64,000 nt of DNA from DASUPK01 sp963848955 (GCA_963848955.1 CAWKFQ010000024.1:124001-188000); one strand, 5' to 3'; shown: positions 52,936 through 62,319, numbered from the stretch's first letter. Notes: a model not told the origin generated them from the letters alone. Numbers and translations: made by a program.

Positions 52936-54827
52936 TGTATCTGCGTCGAGATGAAGTCGAGCCGGAGAGGCGAACCTCGCCCCTGGCGCTCAGGATCTCG
53001 ATCATCACCGGCCTCGCCATTGCGATCTTCTCGGTGCTCTTCCTGCGGCTCTGGTACGTCCAGGTGCTCTCCGGGGACCAGTACCGCAATCAGGCCAACG
53101 ACAACCGGATCCGCGAGATCCGTGTGCAGGCGCCGCGCGGCGACATCCTCGACCGAAACGGCAAGGTCCTGGTCGCGAATCGCACCGAGCTCGCCATCCA
53201 GGTCACGCCGCAGGACCTGCCCCCGCCGGGACCGGATCGGTCTCGCGAGCTGAAGCAGCTGGCCACCGTCACGGGCATGACGATGAAGGAGATCCGCAAG
53301 GCGCTCCAGGGCGGCAGTCGCGCCGCGCCGGGCGGCCCGGTGATCCTCAAGAAGGGCCTCGGCGTGGACAAGGTCTATTACCTGCGCGAGAACCAGTCGA
53401 GCTTCCCCGGCGTGAGCGTGGAGAGCGTGTTCACCCGTGAGTACCGCCAGGGCACGATCGCCGCCCACCTGTTCGGGAACGTCGGCGAGGTCACCGCGGA
53501 GCAGCTCAAGGAGCCGCGCTACGCCGGGCTTCATCCCGGGGATCAGGTCGGCCAGTCGGGGGTGGAGTACGAGTACGACCGCTACCTGAGAGGGAGACCG
53601 GGGACGGACCGGGTGCAGGTCGACGCGCTCGGCAGGCCGACCGGCCAGCTCCGCAGCCTCCCGGCGGAGCCCGGCGACGACGTGCGACTGACCGTCGACT
53701 CGAATCTTCAGGCCACGGGGGAGGGGGCCATGGGCTCCTTCGGCCTTCCGGGCGCCTTCGTCGCCATGAACGCACAGAACGGCGACATCCTCGCGATGGG
53801 ATCGGCACCGACCTTCGACCCCTCGATCTTCACTCACCCGATCACGCCGAGCGAGTACCGCGACCTGACCTCGAGGAAGACCGATGCCCCGCTGGCTGAC
53901 CGCGCGATCCAGGGCCTCTATCCGACCGGTTCGACGTTCAAGCCGATCACTGCGACCGCCGCTCTCCAGGACCACCTGATCTCGCCGAACACGATCTTCA
54001 ACGACACCGGCTCGCTCAAAATCGACGACAACCTGACCCTGCATAACGCGGGTAGGGCGATCTACGGGCCGCTCAACATGAGCGATGCCCTCAAGGTCTC
54101 CTCCGACATCTACTTCTACAACCTCGGCCTCAAGTCCAAGTCCTCCAAGGGCCACGGCATGATCCAGGACTGGGCGCGTCAGTACGGGCTGGGGGAGAAG
54201 ACCGGGATCGACCTGCCGGCCGAGGTCGACGGGCTGATCCCGACTCCCGCCTGGCGCAACCGGCTCTACGCCCAGAAGCTCACGGATAGGCCGTGGAGCG
54301 CCGGCGACAACGTCAACCTCGCGGTCGGCCAGGGCGACCTCGAGGCGGATCCGCTGCAGATGGCGGTCGCCTATGCGGCGCTCGGCAACGACGGGACGGT
54401 GCTCACGCCCCACATCGCCGACGACGTCGAGAGCGTCACAGGCCGAGTCCTCCAGGAAATCCGCCCGGCGCCCCGGCGCCACATCGATATCTCTCCAGCC
54501 ACCCGGGACACGATCATGACCGGGCTGACCCGCGCCGCGACGGAGCCGGGCGGGACCTCCTACCCGGTCTTCGGCAACTTCCCGTTCCCGGTGGCCGGCA
54601 AGACCGGAACCGCCCAGCGGCCCAACCAGCCCGACCAGTCTTGGTACATCGTCCTCGCACCGGCAAGGAACCCTCAGATAGTGGTGGCCGTTACGATCGA
54701 GCGGGGCGGTTTCGGCGTCGATACGGCCGCGCCGGTGGCCGCCCGGATCCTCGAGCGCTACTTCCACCTACCGATCACGCCCACCGCCTCCTCGAGTACG
54801 GCCGGAAACGGCCACACGCAGGAGTGA
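52935..54827 (+). CDS. mrdA: Penicillin-binding protein 2, second copy
   Basis: A 630-residue paralogue of the protein at 48238, matching along its length: VQAPRGDILDRNGKVLVANR, GSTFKPITATAALQD (Ser about 332), SSDIYFYNLGLKS, and KTGTAQRPNQPDQSW (about 556). It lies directly after mreD, the usual position for PBP2 in actinobacterial mre clusters, so it is probably the older of the two. Differences at the C terminus (THPITPSEYRD versus TQPHTKQQYDAF in the other copy) suggest distinct partners. Confidence 0.95.
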   Translation: MYLRRDEVEPERRTSPLALRISIITGLAIAIFSVLFLRLWYVQVLSGDQYRNQANDNRIREIRVQAPRGDILDRNGKVLVANRTELAIQVTPQDLPPPGPDRSRELKQLATVTGMTMKEIRKALQGGSRAAPGGPVILKKGLGVDKVYYLRENQSSFPGVSVESVFTREYRQGTIAAHLFGNVGEVTAEQLKEPRYAGLHPGDQVGQSGVEYEYDRYLRGRPGTDRVQVDALGRPTGQLRSLPAEPGDDVRLTVDSNLQATGEGAMGSFGLPGAFVAMNAQNGDILAMGSAPTFDPSIFTHPITPSEYRDLTSRKTDAPLADRAIQGLYPTGSTFKPITATAALQDHLISPNTIFNDTGSLKIDDNLTLHNAGRAIYGPLNMSDALKVSSDIYFYNLGLKSKSSKGHGMIQDWARQYGLGEKTGIDLPAEVDGLIPTPAWRNRLYAQKLTDRPWSAGDNVNLAVGQGDLEADPLQMAVAYAALGNDGTVLTPHIADDVESVTGRVLQEIRPAPRRHIDISPATRDTIMTGLTRAATEPGGTSYPVFGNFPFPVAGKTGTAQRPNQPDQSWYIVLAPARNPQIVVAVTIERGGFGVDTAAPVAARILERYFHLPITPTASSSTAGNGHTQE

Positions 54828-54869
54828 TGGCGGCGGGATCCCGGCGGACCACTACCCTCCGGAACTGAC

Positions 54870-56072
54870 TTGGAAGCGGCACCTATCACGCTCACTCCCA
54901 GGCGGGCTCGCATCGGTGAGCGCCTCGGCGTGGCTTACTTCGACGGTTGGCTGCTAGTCGCCGCCTTCGGACTGGTCGCGTTCAGCGTTTTCACCCTCGC
55001 CGTGGCCACCCCGGACGCCGTCCAGGGCCAGCCCCTCTACTTCGCGATCCGGCAGACCCTCTACGCCGTGGTCGGAATCGTCTTGATGCTTGCCGTGGCG
55101 AAGGTGGACTACTCGCGCTTCCGCGAGATCAGGGTCGGCATCTACTCGCTGATGATCGCCTCCATCTGCCTCGTCCTCGTCTTCGGGGCCGCGGCGCGCG
55201 GCTCCCGACGCTGGATCGAGCTCCCCTTCTTCCGCTTCCAGCCCTCGGAGCTCGCCAAGCTGCTGCTCATCGTCGCCCTCGCGGCGTTCGTCATCGAGCG
55301 CACCCGCCGCGGCACCCCGATGCGCCAGACCTCCCGCATTCTGGCGCTCGGCCTGGTCCCGGCCGGACTCGTCTTCCTGCAACCCGACCTCGGCACGGGA
55401 ATCGTGCTGCTGGTCATCACCATCGCAATTCTTTTCCTCGCCGGGCTACCATGGAGGCACTTCGCGGTGATCGGGGGTCTGGCGGCCGCGGCCGTCAGCT
55501 TTGTCCTCGTCATCGCCCCGGCCGCTGGCCTGCCCAGTCCGCTTCACGGCTATCAGCAGGACCGGCTTACAGCATTCCTGCATCCCTCAAACGATCCAAG
55601 CGACGCGAGCTATCAGGTCAACCAGAGTGTCACCGCAATCGGGTCCGGCGAAAAAACCGGACGCGGCGACAACTCGACCCAGACCAAGCTCCTCTTCCTG
55701 CCCGAGCGGCACACGGACTTTGTCTTCGCCGTCATCGGGGAGCGCTTTGGATTCATGGGAGCAGCATTCGTACTGTCCCTCTACGCCCTGCTTATCTGGA
55801 GAATTCTGCGCATCCTGACGCTCTCCAAGAACTTGTTCGGGACCCTGATCGCGGGCGGCATCGTCGCCATGCTCATGTTCCAGATCTTTGTGAACGTGGG
55901 CATGACGCTCGGCATCATGCCCGTGACAGGCGTCACCCTGCCCCTGATGTCATACGGGGGCTCCTCGGTGATCGCCACGTTCCTCGCGATCGGTCTCCTA
56001 CAGAGCATTCACACCCAGGCGCGGCTCAATAGCTCCACACGCAGCAGGGCGCCTATCCCACTGTTGCGCTGA
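54870..56072 (+). CDS. rodA: RodA, SEDS glycosyltransferase, second copy
   Basis: A 400-residue SEDS polymerase, paralogue of the gene at 50133. FRFQPSELAKLLLIVALAAF, VFLQPDLGTGIVLLVITIAI, LFLPERHTDFVFAVIGERFG and MPVTGVTLPLMSYGGSSVI align throughout. The start is the TTG at 54870, 40 bases after the PBP2 stop. A hairpin-element copy follows 80 bases after its stop, as after the first rodA. Confidence 0.93.
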   Translation: MEAAPITLTPRRARIGERLGVAYFDGWLLVAAFGLVAFSVFTLAVATPDAVQGQPLYFAIRQTLYAVVGIVLMLAVAKVDYSRFREIRVGIYSLMIASICLVLVFGAAARGSRRWIELPFFRFQPSELAKLLLIVALAAFVIERTRRGTPMRQTSRILALGLVPAGLVFLQPDLGTGIVLLVITIAILFLAGLPWRHFAVIGGLAAAAVSFVLVIAPAAGLPSPLHGYQQDRLTAFLHPSNDPSDASYQVNQSVTAIGSGEKTGRGDNSTQTKLLFLPERHTDFVFAVIGERFGFMGAAFVLSLYALLIWRILRILTLSKNLFGTLIAGGIVAMLMFQIFVNVGMTLGIMPVTGVTLPLMSYGGSSVIATFLAIGLLQSIHTQARLNSSTRSRAPIPLLR

Positions 56073-56151
56073 GCCACCAAGAACAAAACCACACGACGAA
56101 ATCCGCGCCGGTTTCCGCCCATCGAGGCGGAGCCGTGACGCGTGTCTGTGT

Positions 56152-56186
56152 GATGCGAGGGTGCGCCGTCAGGCGCAACCCGTTTA
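56152..56186 (+). repeat. Hairpin element copy 3, in the RNase E/G leader
   Basis: GATGCGAGGG, stem TGCGCC, loop GTCA, stem GGCGCA, ACCCGTTTA. All six stem pairs are kept, while four of six bases differ from copies 1 and 2. It ends 20 bases before the RNase gene ATG, with AAAGGA in between. Confidence 0.75.
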
Positions 56187-56205
56187 GCGCCAAGAAAGGA
56201 AACTC

Positions 56206-58083
56206 ATGAAGAAGAACATCCTCGTCAGCGTCGACCGGGGCGAGACCCGGGTCGCGACGCTGGAGGCGAACGGGCCGCCGCAGAAGAAGCGCAAGAAGGC
56301 GGCCCCAAGCGACGAGTGGAAGGTCGCCGAGCTCTACGTTGAACGCCGCGGCCGCCGCTCGATCGTCGGCAACATCTACAAGGGGAAGGTCGACAACGTC
56401 CTTCCCGGCATGGAGGCCGCGTTCGTCGACATCGGCCTCGAGCGAAACGGCTTTCTGCACGTCGACGAGATCGTGCTCCCCGGAGGCCAGGCGGTTCCAA
56501 AGCGGGGCCGAGGTCGCGGCCGCCGCATCGACGAGCTGATCAAGCCCGGCCAGGAGATCATCGTCCAGGTCGTCAAGGACCCCCTGAAGACGAAGGGGGC
56601 CAGACTCTCGATGCAGCTCTCGATCGCCGGTCGCTACCTGGTCTACATGCCGCAGGGAGGTGGCATCGGTGTCTCCAAGCGCCTGCCCGACGGCGAGCGC
56701 CAGCGGCTTCGCAAGCTGATCGAGAAGGTGGACATCGGCGACGGCGGCGTGATCGTTCGCACCGCCGCGCAGGGCGCGAAGAAGGAGGACTTCGCCCGCG
56801 AGATCGCCTACCTGCACCGCCTCAACGAGGTGGTCACCGAGCGCGCCGAGAAGGCCGAGGCAGGCCAGATGGTCTTCCAGGAGGCCGACCTCTCGATCCG
56901 CGTCGTCCGCGACGTCCTGGTCGAGGAGTTCGAGGGCGCGATCATCGACGACGACAAGCAGTACGACCGGGTCACCAAGTTCCTGCAGCGGACCGCACCG
57001 GAGCTGGCCGACCGAGTCGAGCTCTACAAGGACAAGGAGCCCCTCTTCGAGAAGTGGGGCGTCGAGGAGGCGTTCGACTCGGTGCTCAGCCGTCGCGTCG
57101 ACCTGCCCTCCGGCGGCTACCTGATGATCGACTACGCGGAAGCCCTCACCGTGATCGACATCAACACCGGCAGCTTCACAGGCAAGGGGAGGGGCCGGCT
57201 CGAGGACACGATCACCAAGGTGAACGTGGAGGCCGCCGAGGAGGTCGTGCGCCAGCTGCGGATGCGCGACATCGGCGGGATCATCGTCATCGACTTCATC
57301 GACATGGCGCGGGCACGCAACCGCGACCAGGTGCTGAAGACGCTGCGCACGGCGCTCGACGAGGACCGGACCAAGACCTACGTGGTGGAGGTCTCGCCGC
57401 TCGGCCTGGTGGAGATGACCAGGCAGAACGTCACCGACGGTGTCCGGGAGATCCTCACCAAGCGCTGTCCCACCTGCGACGGCGAGGGAGTCGTCAGATC
57501 CGAGGAGACGGTCGCGATCTCGATCGTGCGCAAGCTCCAGCAGGTCGTCGACGAGCAGCCGGACCCCGAGGCGTACCTGATCCGGGTCAACCCCCGAGTC
57601 GCCGCGGAGCTGCTCTCGCCCGACTCCGGGCTCACCGACCTCGAGGAGGAAACGGGCAAGCGGTTCCACTTCGAGGGAGGCGACCCGCTACCGCTCGACA
57701 CGTTCCACGTCGTCGAGGCGGGCAGCCGGGAGGAGATCGAGGAGCGTGCCCTGCCCTTCCAGGTGGGCGAGGAGGTGCTCGTCTCGATCGAGGAGCCCCA
57801 CATGTACAACGTCGATGACGCCGTTGCGCGGGTCGACTCCTACATCGTCAGCGTCGCCGGGGCGGGCCCTCATGTCGGCGAGCAGCGGATGGTTCGGATC
57901 GAGAGCGTCGGACGGTCGGCCGCGACCGCTCTGCTGCTCGACAGCGAGGGAAACGTCGTGCAACCGGGCTCCAATGGAGATCGCGGCGAGAAGCTAGAAT
58001 CCTCGTCCTCCGGCGGGCGCCGGCGTCGCGGAAGCAGGGGCGGAAGGCGACGCTCACGCGCCGGTGGTGGTTCCAACACCTAA
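56206..58083 (+). CDS. rng: Ribonuclease E/G family endoribonuclease
   Basis: A 625-residue RNase E/G that starts mRNA decay and processes rRNA and tRNA precursors. The S1 domain (GNIYKGKVDNVLPGMEAAFV) is near 50-70. The two catalytic Asp lie in ALTVIDINTGSFTG and GIIVIDFIDMARARN. The Zn-link is KRCPTCDGEG. Beyond the catalytic core there is an additional domain (QVGEEVLVSIEEPHMYNVDD) and a basic Gly/Arg-rich tail. AAAGGAAACTC precedes the ATG. In actinobacteria it is usually written rne, and the gene name is a convention. The leader contains a hairpin-element copy. Confidence 0.93.
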   Translation: MKKNILVSVDRGETRVATLEANGPPQKKRKKAAPSDEWKVAELYVERRGRRSIVGNIYKGKVDNVLPGMEAAFVDIGLERNGFLHVDEIVLPGGQAVPKRGRGRGRRIDELIKPGQEIIVQVVKDPLKTKGARLSMQLSIAGRYLVYMPQGGGIGVSKRLPDGERQRLRKLIEKVDIGDGGVIVRTAAQGAKKEDFAREIAYLHRLNEVVTERAEKAEAGQMVFQEADLSIRVVRDVLVEEFEGAIIDDDKQYDRVTKFLQRTAPELADRVELYKDKEPLFEKWGVEEAFDSVLSRRVDLPSGGYLMIDYAEALTVIDINTGSFTGKGRGRLEDTITKVNVEAAEEVVRQLRMRDIGGIIVIDFIDMARARNRDQVLKTLRTALDEDRTKTYVVEVSPLGLVEMTRQNVTDGVREILTKRCPTCDGEGVVRSEETVAISIVRKLQQVVDEQPDPEAYLIRVNPRVAAELLSPDSGLTDLEEETGKRFHFEGGDPLPLDTFHVVEAGSREEIEERALPFQVGEEVLVSIEEPHMYNVDDAVARVDSYIVSVAGAGPHVGEQRMVRIESVGRSAATALLLDSEGNVVQPGSNGDRGEKLESSSSGGRRRRGSRGGRRRSRAGGGSNT

Positions 58084-58089
58084 GAAACC

Positions 58090-58515
58090 ATGGCCAGCTA
58101 CGCAGTCATCGAGACAGGCGGGAAGCAATACCGCGTCGAGAAGGGGTCGACCCTGCTCGTCGACCGCCTCTCCGCAAACGAGGGCGACAAGGTCGACCTT
58201 CGCCCGGTCGCCTTCCGGGACAAGGAGATGGTGCTCGGCAAGGACCTCGAGAAGGTCAAGGTCGAGGCGAAGGTCGCCGGGCACGAGCGCGGCCCCAAGG
58301 TGCGGGTCTTCAAATACCGTCCGAAGAAGGGCTATCGCCGTCGCGCCGGGCACCGCTCCGAGCTCACCCGGCTCGAGATCACCGACGTGAAGATGCTGAG
58401 TAGAAAACCGGCGGCCACAAAGACCGCCGCTGCATCTACGGCCAGCACAAAGTCGTCGGCCACACGAACCGCCGACGGGTCCACGGCCCAGAAGGAGGAG
58501 AGCGATGGCTCATAA
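58090..58515 (+). CDS. rplU: 50S ribosomal protein L21 with C-terminal extension
   Basis: A 141-residue L21. The normal domain (ASYAVIETGGKQYRVEKGST to GHRSELTRLEITDVK) is about 103 residues. Then comes an extension of about 38 residues rich in Ala, Thr, Ser and Lys (KTAAASTASTKSSATRTADG). It binds 23S rRNA. Its end overlaps rpmA by 11 bases. The extension is of the kind seen in some actinobacteria and is likely disordered. Confidence 0.95.
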   Translation: MASYAVIETGGKQYRVEKGSTLLVDRLSANEGDKVDLRPVAFRDKEMVLGKDLEKVKVEAKVAGHERGPKVRVFKYRPKKGYRRRAGHRSELTRLEITDVKMLSRKPAATKTAAASTASTKSSATRTADGSTAQKEESDGS

Positions 58516-58759
58516 GAAGGGGCTCGGCTCCAGCCGCAACGGCCGCGACTCCAACCCGAAGTACCTGGGGGTAAAGGTGTTCGCCGGCCAGAACGTGAAC
58601 GGCGGCGAGATCATCGTTCGCCAGCGGGGCACCCGCTTCCGCCCCGGCGATGGTGTCGGCATCGGGCGTGACCACACGATCTTCGCGGTTCGCCCAGGCG
58701 TGGTGCAGTTCTCGACCGGCCGCCGCGGCCGAACGATTTCGGTCGTCGAAGCCGACTAG
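58505..58759 (+). CDS. rpmA: 50S ribosomal protein L27
   Basis: An 84-residue L27: MAHKKGLGSSRNGRDSNPKY, LGVKVFAGQNVNGGEIIVRQ, RFRPGDGVGIGRDHTIFAVR. The N-terminal AHKKG sits at the ribosomal peptidyl-transferase centre. GGAGAG lies just before the ATG. Confidence 0.97.
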   Translation: MAHKKGLGSSRNGRDSNPKYLGVKVFAGQNVNGGEIIVRQRGTRFRPGDGVGIGRDHTIFAVRPGVVQFSTGRRGRTISVVEAD

Positions 58760-58808
58760 CTTCGCGGCCCGTGCGCCAAGGCCATCCCGTCCGCGAAGGG
58801 CAAGGGCC

Positions 58809-58814
58809 TATCGT
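58809..58814 (+). promoter_or_regulatory. TATCGT -10 box of obgE
   Basis: TATCGT, six bases, then the ATG at 58821. Confidence 0.5.
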
Positions 58815-58820
58815 CGCGGC

Positions 58821-60103
58821 ATGCTCTTCGACCGAGCCAAGGTCCATGTGGAGGGCGGGCGAGGCGGCAACGGCGTGGTCAGCTTCCGGCGCGAGGCACA
58901 CGTGCCGCGCGGCGGCCCCGACGGGGGTGACGGCGGCCGCGGCGGTGACGTGGTGCTCGTCACCGATGCGCAGCGCCGCGATCTCTCCTCGCTCGGCCGC
59001 AGCCGCCACTTCCGCGCCGGGCGCGGCGAGCACGGCAAGGGCAAGCGCCAGCACGGCGAGCGCGGGGAGGACCGGGTGATCGCCGTGCCGCCCGGAACCG
59101 TGGTGAGCGGGCTCGATGGCTCGGAGACGGAGCTGCTCGAGGACGGACAGCGCGTCGTCGTCGCCCGCGGCGGCTCGGGTGGACACGGAAACAAGCGCTT
59201 CGCGACCTCGACTCGCCAAGCGCCGCGCTTCGCGGAGCAGGGGCTCGAGGGCGAGGAGGGGGAGATCGAGCTGCGACTGAAGCTGCTCGCCGACGTCGGC
59301 CTGGTCGGCCTCCCGAATGCCGGCAAGTCATCGCTGCTGGCGCGGCTGACGCGGGCCGATCCGAAGGTCGCCGACTACCCCTTCACCACGCTCGAGCCCA
59401 ACCTCGGGACGATCGAGCTCGACGACCGGCAGCTGGTGATCGCGGACATCCCCGGCCTGATCGAGGGCGCCGCCGAGGGCGCCGGGCCTCGGACACGAGT
59501 TCCTCGCCCACCTGGAGCGCTGTCGGCTCCTGGTCCACCTGGTCGAGGTCGCTCCAGCTGAGGGCGACCCCGAGGCCAACTACCGGGCGGTGCGAAGCGA
59601 GCTGGCCGGATATGGGTCGGGGCTCGACGGGTTGCCCGAGATCATCGCCCTTTCGAAGATCGACCTGATTCCGGACGAGGAGGAGGAGAGGCTGGTCGCC
59701 GAATGGCGCGAGCGGCACGGGTCAGAGGCCGTCGGGGTGCTCGGGATCTCGGCCGCCACCGGCGCCGGCCTCGACGAGCTGGTCCGCGCGATCTTCACGG
59801 CGCTTCCTGATGAGGCTGCGCCGGCGCGGCGCGGGGACTTCGAGGCGGAGCACCGCGTCTACCGCCCAGGCGAGGGCGAGGGCTTCGACGTGATCCGCTG
59901 AGGGCGAGGGCAGATTCAGGGTGACCGGTCGAGGCATCGAGCTCCTGATCGCCCGCCACGACCTGGAGAACCCTGAGGCTCTGGATTACCTAGAGGGTCG
60001 ACTGCGTGAGATCGGCGTGATCGCCGCGCTTCAGCGTGCGGGCTTCGAGCCGGGAGACGAGGTTGTGGTGGGGGACGTCGAGTTCGAGCTCGAACCGTCC
60101 TAG
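58821..60103 (+). CDS. obgE: GTPase ObgE (frameshifts)
   Basis: An essential ribosome-assembly GTPase. The Gly-rich Obg fold (DRAKVHVEGGRGGNGVVSFR to RQHGERGEDRVIAVPPGT) precedes the G domain, with G1 GLPNAGKSS (163-171), the switch TTLEPNLG, and G3 DIPGLIEGAAEGAG. After a one-base indel near 59490 it continues GHEFLAHLERCRLLVHLVEV, SKIDLIPDEEEERLVAEWRE, ISAATGAGLDELV. After another near 59898 the C-terminal OCT domain reads RFRVTGRGIELLIARHDLEN to VGDVEFELEP at 60103. The order rplU-rpmA-obgE is universal. Essentiality makes the indels almost certainly sequence errors. Confidence 0.92.
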
Positions 60104-60128
60104 CGGCCACCAGGCCGCTCGAGCGCAC

Positions 60129-60187
60129 TAAACGGGTTGCTCCTCCGAATAGGGTCGGCTGTGCGCGCTGCGGAGCACCCTCGCATC
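60129..60187 (-). repeat. Hairpin element copy 4, long loop
   Basis: On the minus strand: GATGCGAGGG, stem TGCTCC, a 28-base loop with its own CCGA/TCGG hairpin, stem GGAGCA, ACCCGTTTA. The left flank contains the nitrilase stop codon, as copy 1 does for rodA. Confidence 0.75.
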
Positions 60188-61175
60188 AAGGGACGAAGTC
60201 CCGAGCGGTTGTGTCGGGCGGCCGCTCGTGGCCGCGATCTGGTGGCGAAGCCGCATCGCCGTTCCTTGCCGGCGCCTCGATCTCGGCCAGCAGCACGTCC
60301 TCGCGGCTGTAGTGGCCGACCGAGTCGAACCACCGCTTGGCATGCAGGCCAGTCCGGAGGTCGCATTCGGCCATCACGATCCCCTCGCGGTCGTAGAGCG
60401 GCCCGGCGATGATCTCTCCCTCCGCGGGCTCGACGATCGCGGCGCCGCCCCGGAGGAAGACCTCCTTGTCCGGGAGGTCCGCCGGGAAGTCGTCCGGGAA
60501 GGCCGAGCGCGGGATGTACTGCGGTACGGACACCACGTAGGCGCCCGACTCGATCGCGATGTGCCGCATGCTCGCCAGCCAGCCGTCCGAGTCGTCGGCG
60601 GTCGGCGCCACCCAGATCTGCGGGCCGGTGCGGTAGACCGCGTACCGGGCGAGCGGCATCCGGTTCTCCCAGCAGATCAACCCCCCGATCCGGCCCAGCG
60701 GCGTCTCGATCGTCTCCAGGTCGCCGCCGGCGCCGATCCCGTGGAAGAGCTTCTCGTGATGGGTCGGCATCAGCTTGCGGTGCTTCGCCAGAACCCCCTC
60801 GGGGCCGAGCAGCAATAGCGCGTTGTAGAGCGTTCCCGGGCGTTCGAGCTCGCGCTCGTTCACGCCGATCGCGCAGTGCACCCCGTGCTTCCGGCAGGCG
60901 GCGACGAGCTCGTCCACGAGCGGACCGGGGACCTCCACCGAGTTGGACCAGAGCCGCTCCCAAAGCTCGTCGAAGCCGTCGAAGTCGGCCGCCTTCTTCG
61001 CCCAGGTGCCGGAGGGGTAAAGCGGCACGAAGGTCTCCGGGAGCACGACCAGCTCCGCGCCCTCTGCGGCGGCCTCGCCGATCAGCTCGGCCGCCTTGGC
61101 GACCGAGGCCGGTCCATCGAGGATCACCGGGGTCGCCTGCACAGCTGCGACTCGCACCGTCCGGAGCTCGGTCAT
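60186..61175 (-). CDS. Nitrilase-family enzyme (nitrilase branch)
   Basis: A 329-residue carbon-nitrogen hydrolase. The catalytic triad is Glu 47 (VVLPETFVPLYPSG), Lys 134 (LAKHRKLMPTHHEK) and Cys 168 (GGLICWENRMPLAR). The segments PTHHEKLFHGIGAGGDLETI and QIWVAPTADDSDGW are those of true nitrilases that turn nitriles into acids and ammonia, not of amidases or NitFhit. The last 25 residues are Pro/Asp-rich. The start is the ATG at 61175, six bases after TATGCT. It is divergent from proB. Confidence 0.88.
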   Translation of the reverse strand: MTELRTVRVAAVQATPVILDGPASVAKAAELIGEAAAEGAELVVLPETFVPLYPSGTWAKKAADFDGFDELWERLWSNSVEVPGPLVDELVAACRKHGVHCAIGVNERELERPGTLYNALLLLGPEGVLAKHRKLMPTHHEKLFHGIGAGGDLETIETPLGRIGGLICWENRMPLARYAVYRTGPQIWVAPTADDSDGWLASMRHIAIESGAYVVSVPQYIPRSAFPDDFPADLPDKEVFLRGGAAIVEPAEGEIIAGPLYDREGIVMAECDLRTGLHAKRWFDSVGHYSREDVLLAEIEAPARNGDAASPPDRGHERPPDTTARDFVP

Positions 61176-61181
61176 GCGGCG

Positions 61182-61187
61182 AGCATA
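61182..61187 (-). promoter_or_regulatory. TATGCT -10 box of the nitrilase gene
   Basis: On the minus strand TATGCT, six bases, ATG at 61175. Confidence 0.5.
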
Positions 61188-61214
61188 CGCCCGCGGGGCC
61201 GACATGGCCGTACC

Positions 61215-61220
61215 TACACT
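61215..61220 (+). promoter_or_regulatory. TACACT -10 box of proB
   Basis: TACACT, nine bases, then the ATG at 61230. The nitrilase and proB boxes lie only 27 bases apart, back to back. Confidence 0.5.
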
Positions 61221-61229
61221 TGCCGCGCC

Positions 61230-62319
61230 ATGACCGTGGTGGCGAAACTGGGCTCCTCGATCGTCGCCGGAGATCAGGGTGCGCTCCGGACCGACGTCCT
61301 CGACCGCGTCTGCTCGCAGGTCGCCGAACTCCATGTCGGCGGCGAGAACGTGGTGCTGATCACCTCGGGCGCGATCGCGCGCGGCATGCGCGTGCTCGAG
61401 CTCGGACGGCGTCCCAAGGCGATCGACGAGCTGCAGGCCGCCTCCGCGGTCGGGCAGGGCAGCCTCTTCCGGGCATACGAGGAGCGGCTGGCGGGCGGGG
61501 ACGTTCGCTCGGCACAGGTCCTGCTCACGGCTTCCGACCTCCAGCTCCGCACCAACTATCTGAACGCCCGGCGGACGCTCAGCCGGCTGCTCGACTGGCG
61601 CATCGTCCCGGTCGTGAACGAGAACGACACGACCGCCACCGACGAGATCACCTTCGGCGACAACGACTTCCTCGCGGCTCAGGTGGCGATCATGCTCGAG
61701 GCCAGACTGCTGGTTCTGCTCACGGATCAGACCGGGCTCTATACGAAGGACCCGCGGAGCCACCCCGACGCCGAGCTGGTGCCGGAGGTGAACGAGGAGT
61801 CGCAGCTCGCCGGCTACGAGATCGGGGAGCACACGTCGCCGTTCGGCCTCGGGGGCATGAGCAGCAAGGTCGCGGCGGCCGGCATGGCGGGGGCGTCGGG
61901 GATCGGGGCCGTGATCTGCGACGGCACGGCGGATGGAACGCTCCTGGCGGCCGCCAGGGGCGAGGCGACCGGCACCCGCTTCCAGCCCGCATCCCGAGCG
62001 GGCCTCGAGCTTCAAGCTGTGGCTCCGCTACGCGAAGCCGAGCCACGGGACGCTGCGGGTCGACGACGGTGCAGCTCGGGTGCTGCGCGAGAGCGGCAGC
62101 AGCCTGCTGCCGGTCGGGATCACCGACGTCGAGGGCGAGTTCGAGGCGGGCGACGCCGTCGATGTGGCCGCCGACGGCAAGGCGATCGGCAAGGGGATCG
62201 TCAACTACTCGGCCGGAGAGCTCCGGCGGATCAAGGGACTGAGGACCGACAAGGTGAGGGAGCTGATCCCGGACGCCTCCGAGGAGGCTGTGCACCGGGA
62301 CTACTTCGTCCTGACCTGA
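61230..62319 (+). CDS. proB: Glutamate 5-kinase (frameshift)
   Basis: The first enzyme of proline synthesis. The amino-acid-kinase domain has VVAKLGSSIVAG, LITSGAIARGMRVL, QAASAVGQGSLFRAYEERL, VPVVNENDTTATDEITFGDN and GGMSSKVAAAGMAGASG. The C-terminal PUA domain (WLRYAKPSHGTLRVDDGAARV to GIVNYSAGELRRI) is in another frame, joined near 61990 by one indel, and ends RDYFVLT at 62319. proA does not follow: a transporter does. The start is the ATG at 61230. Confidence 0.92.

Noticed and set aside
51288..60187. Integron attC sites or plain intrinsic terminators for the hairpin elements
   Set aside because: The core sites RYYYAAC/GTTRRRY and imperfect attC arms are absent, there is no T run, and the long flanks are conserved, which terminators do not need.
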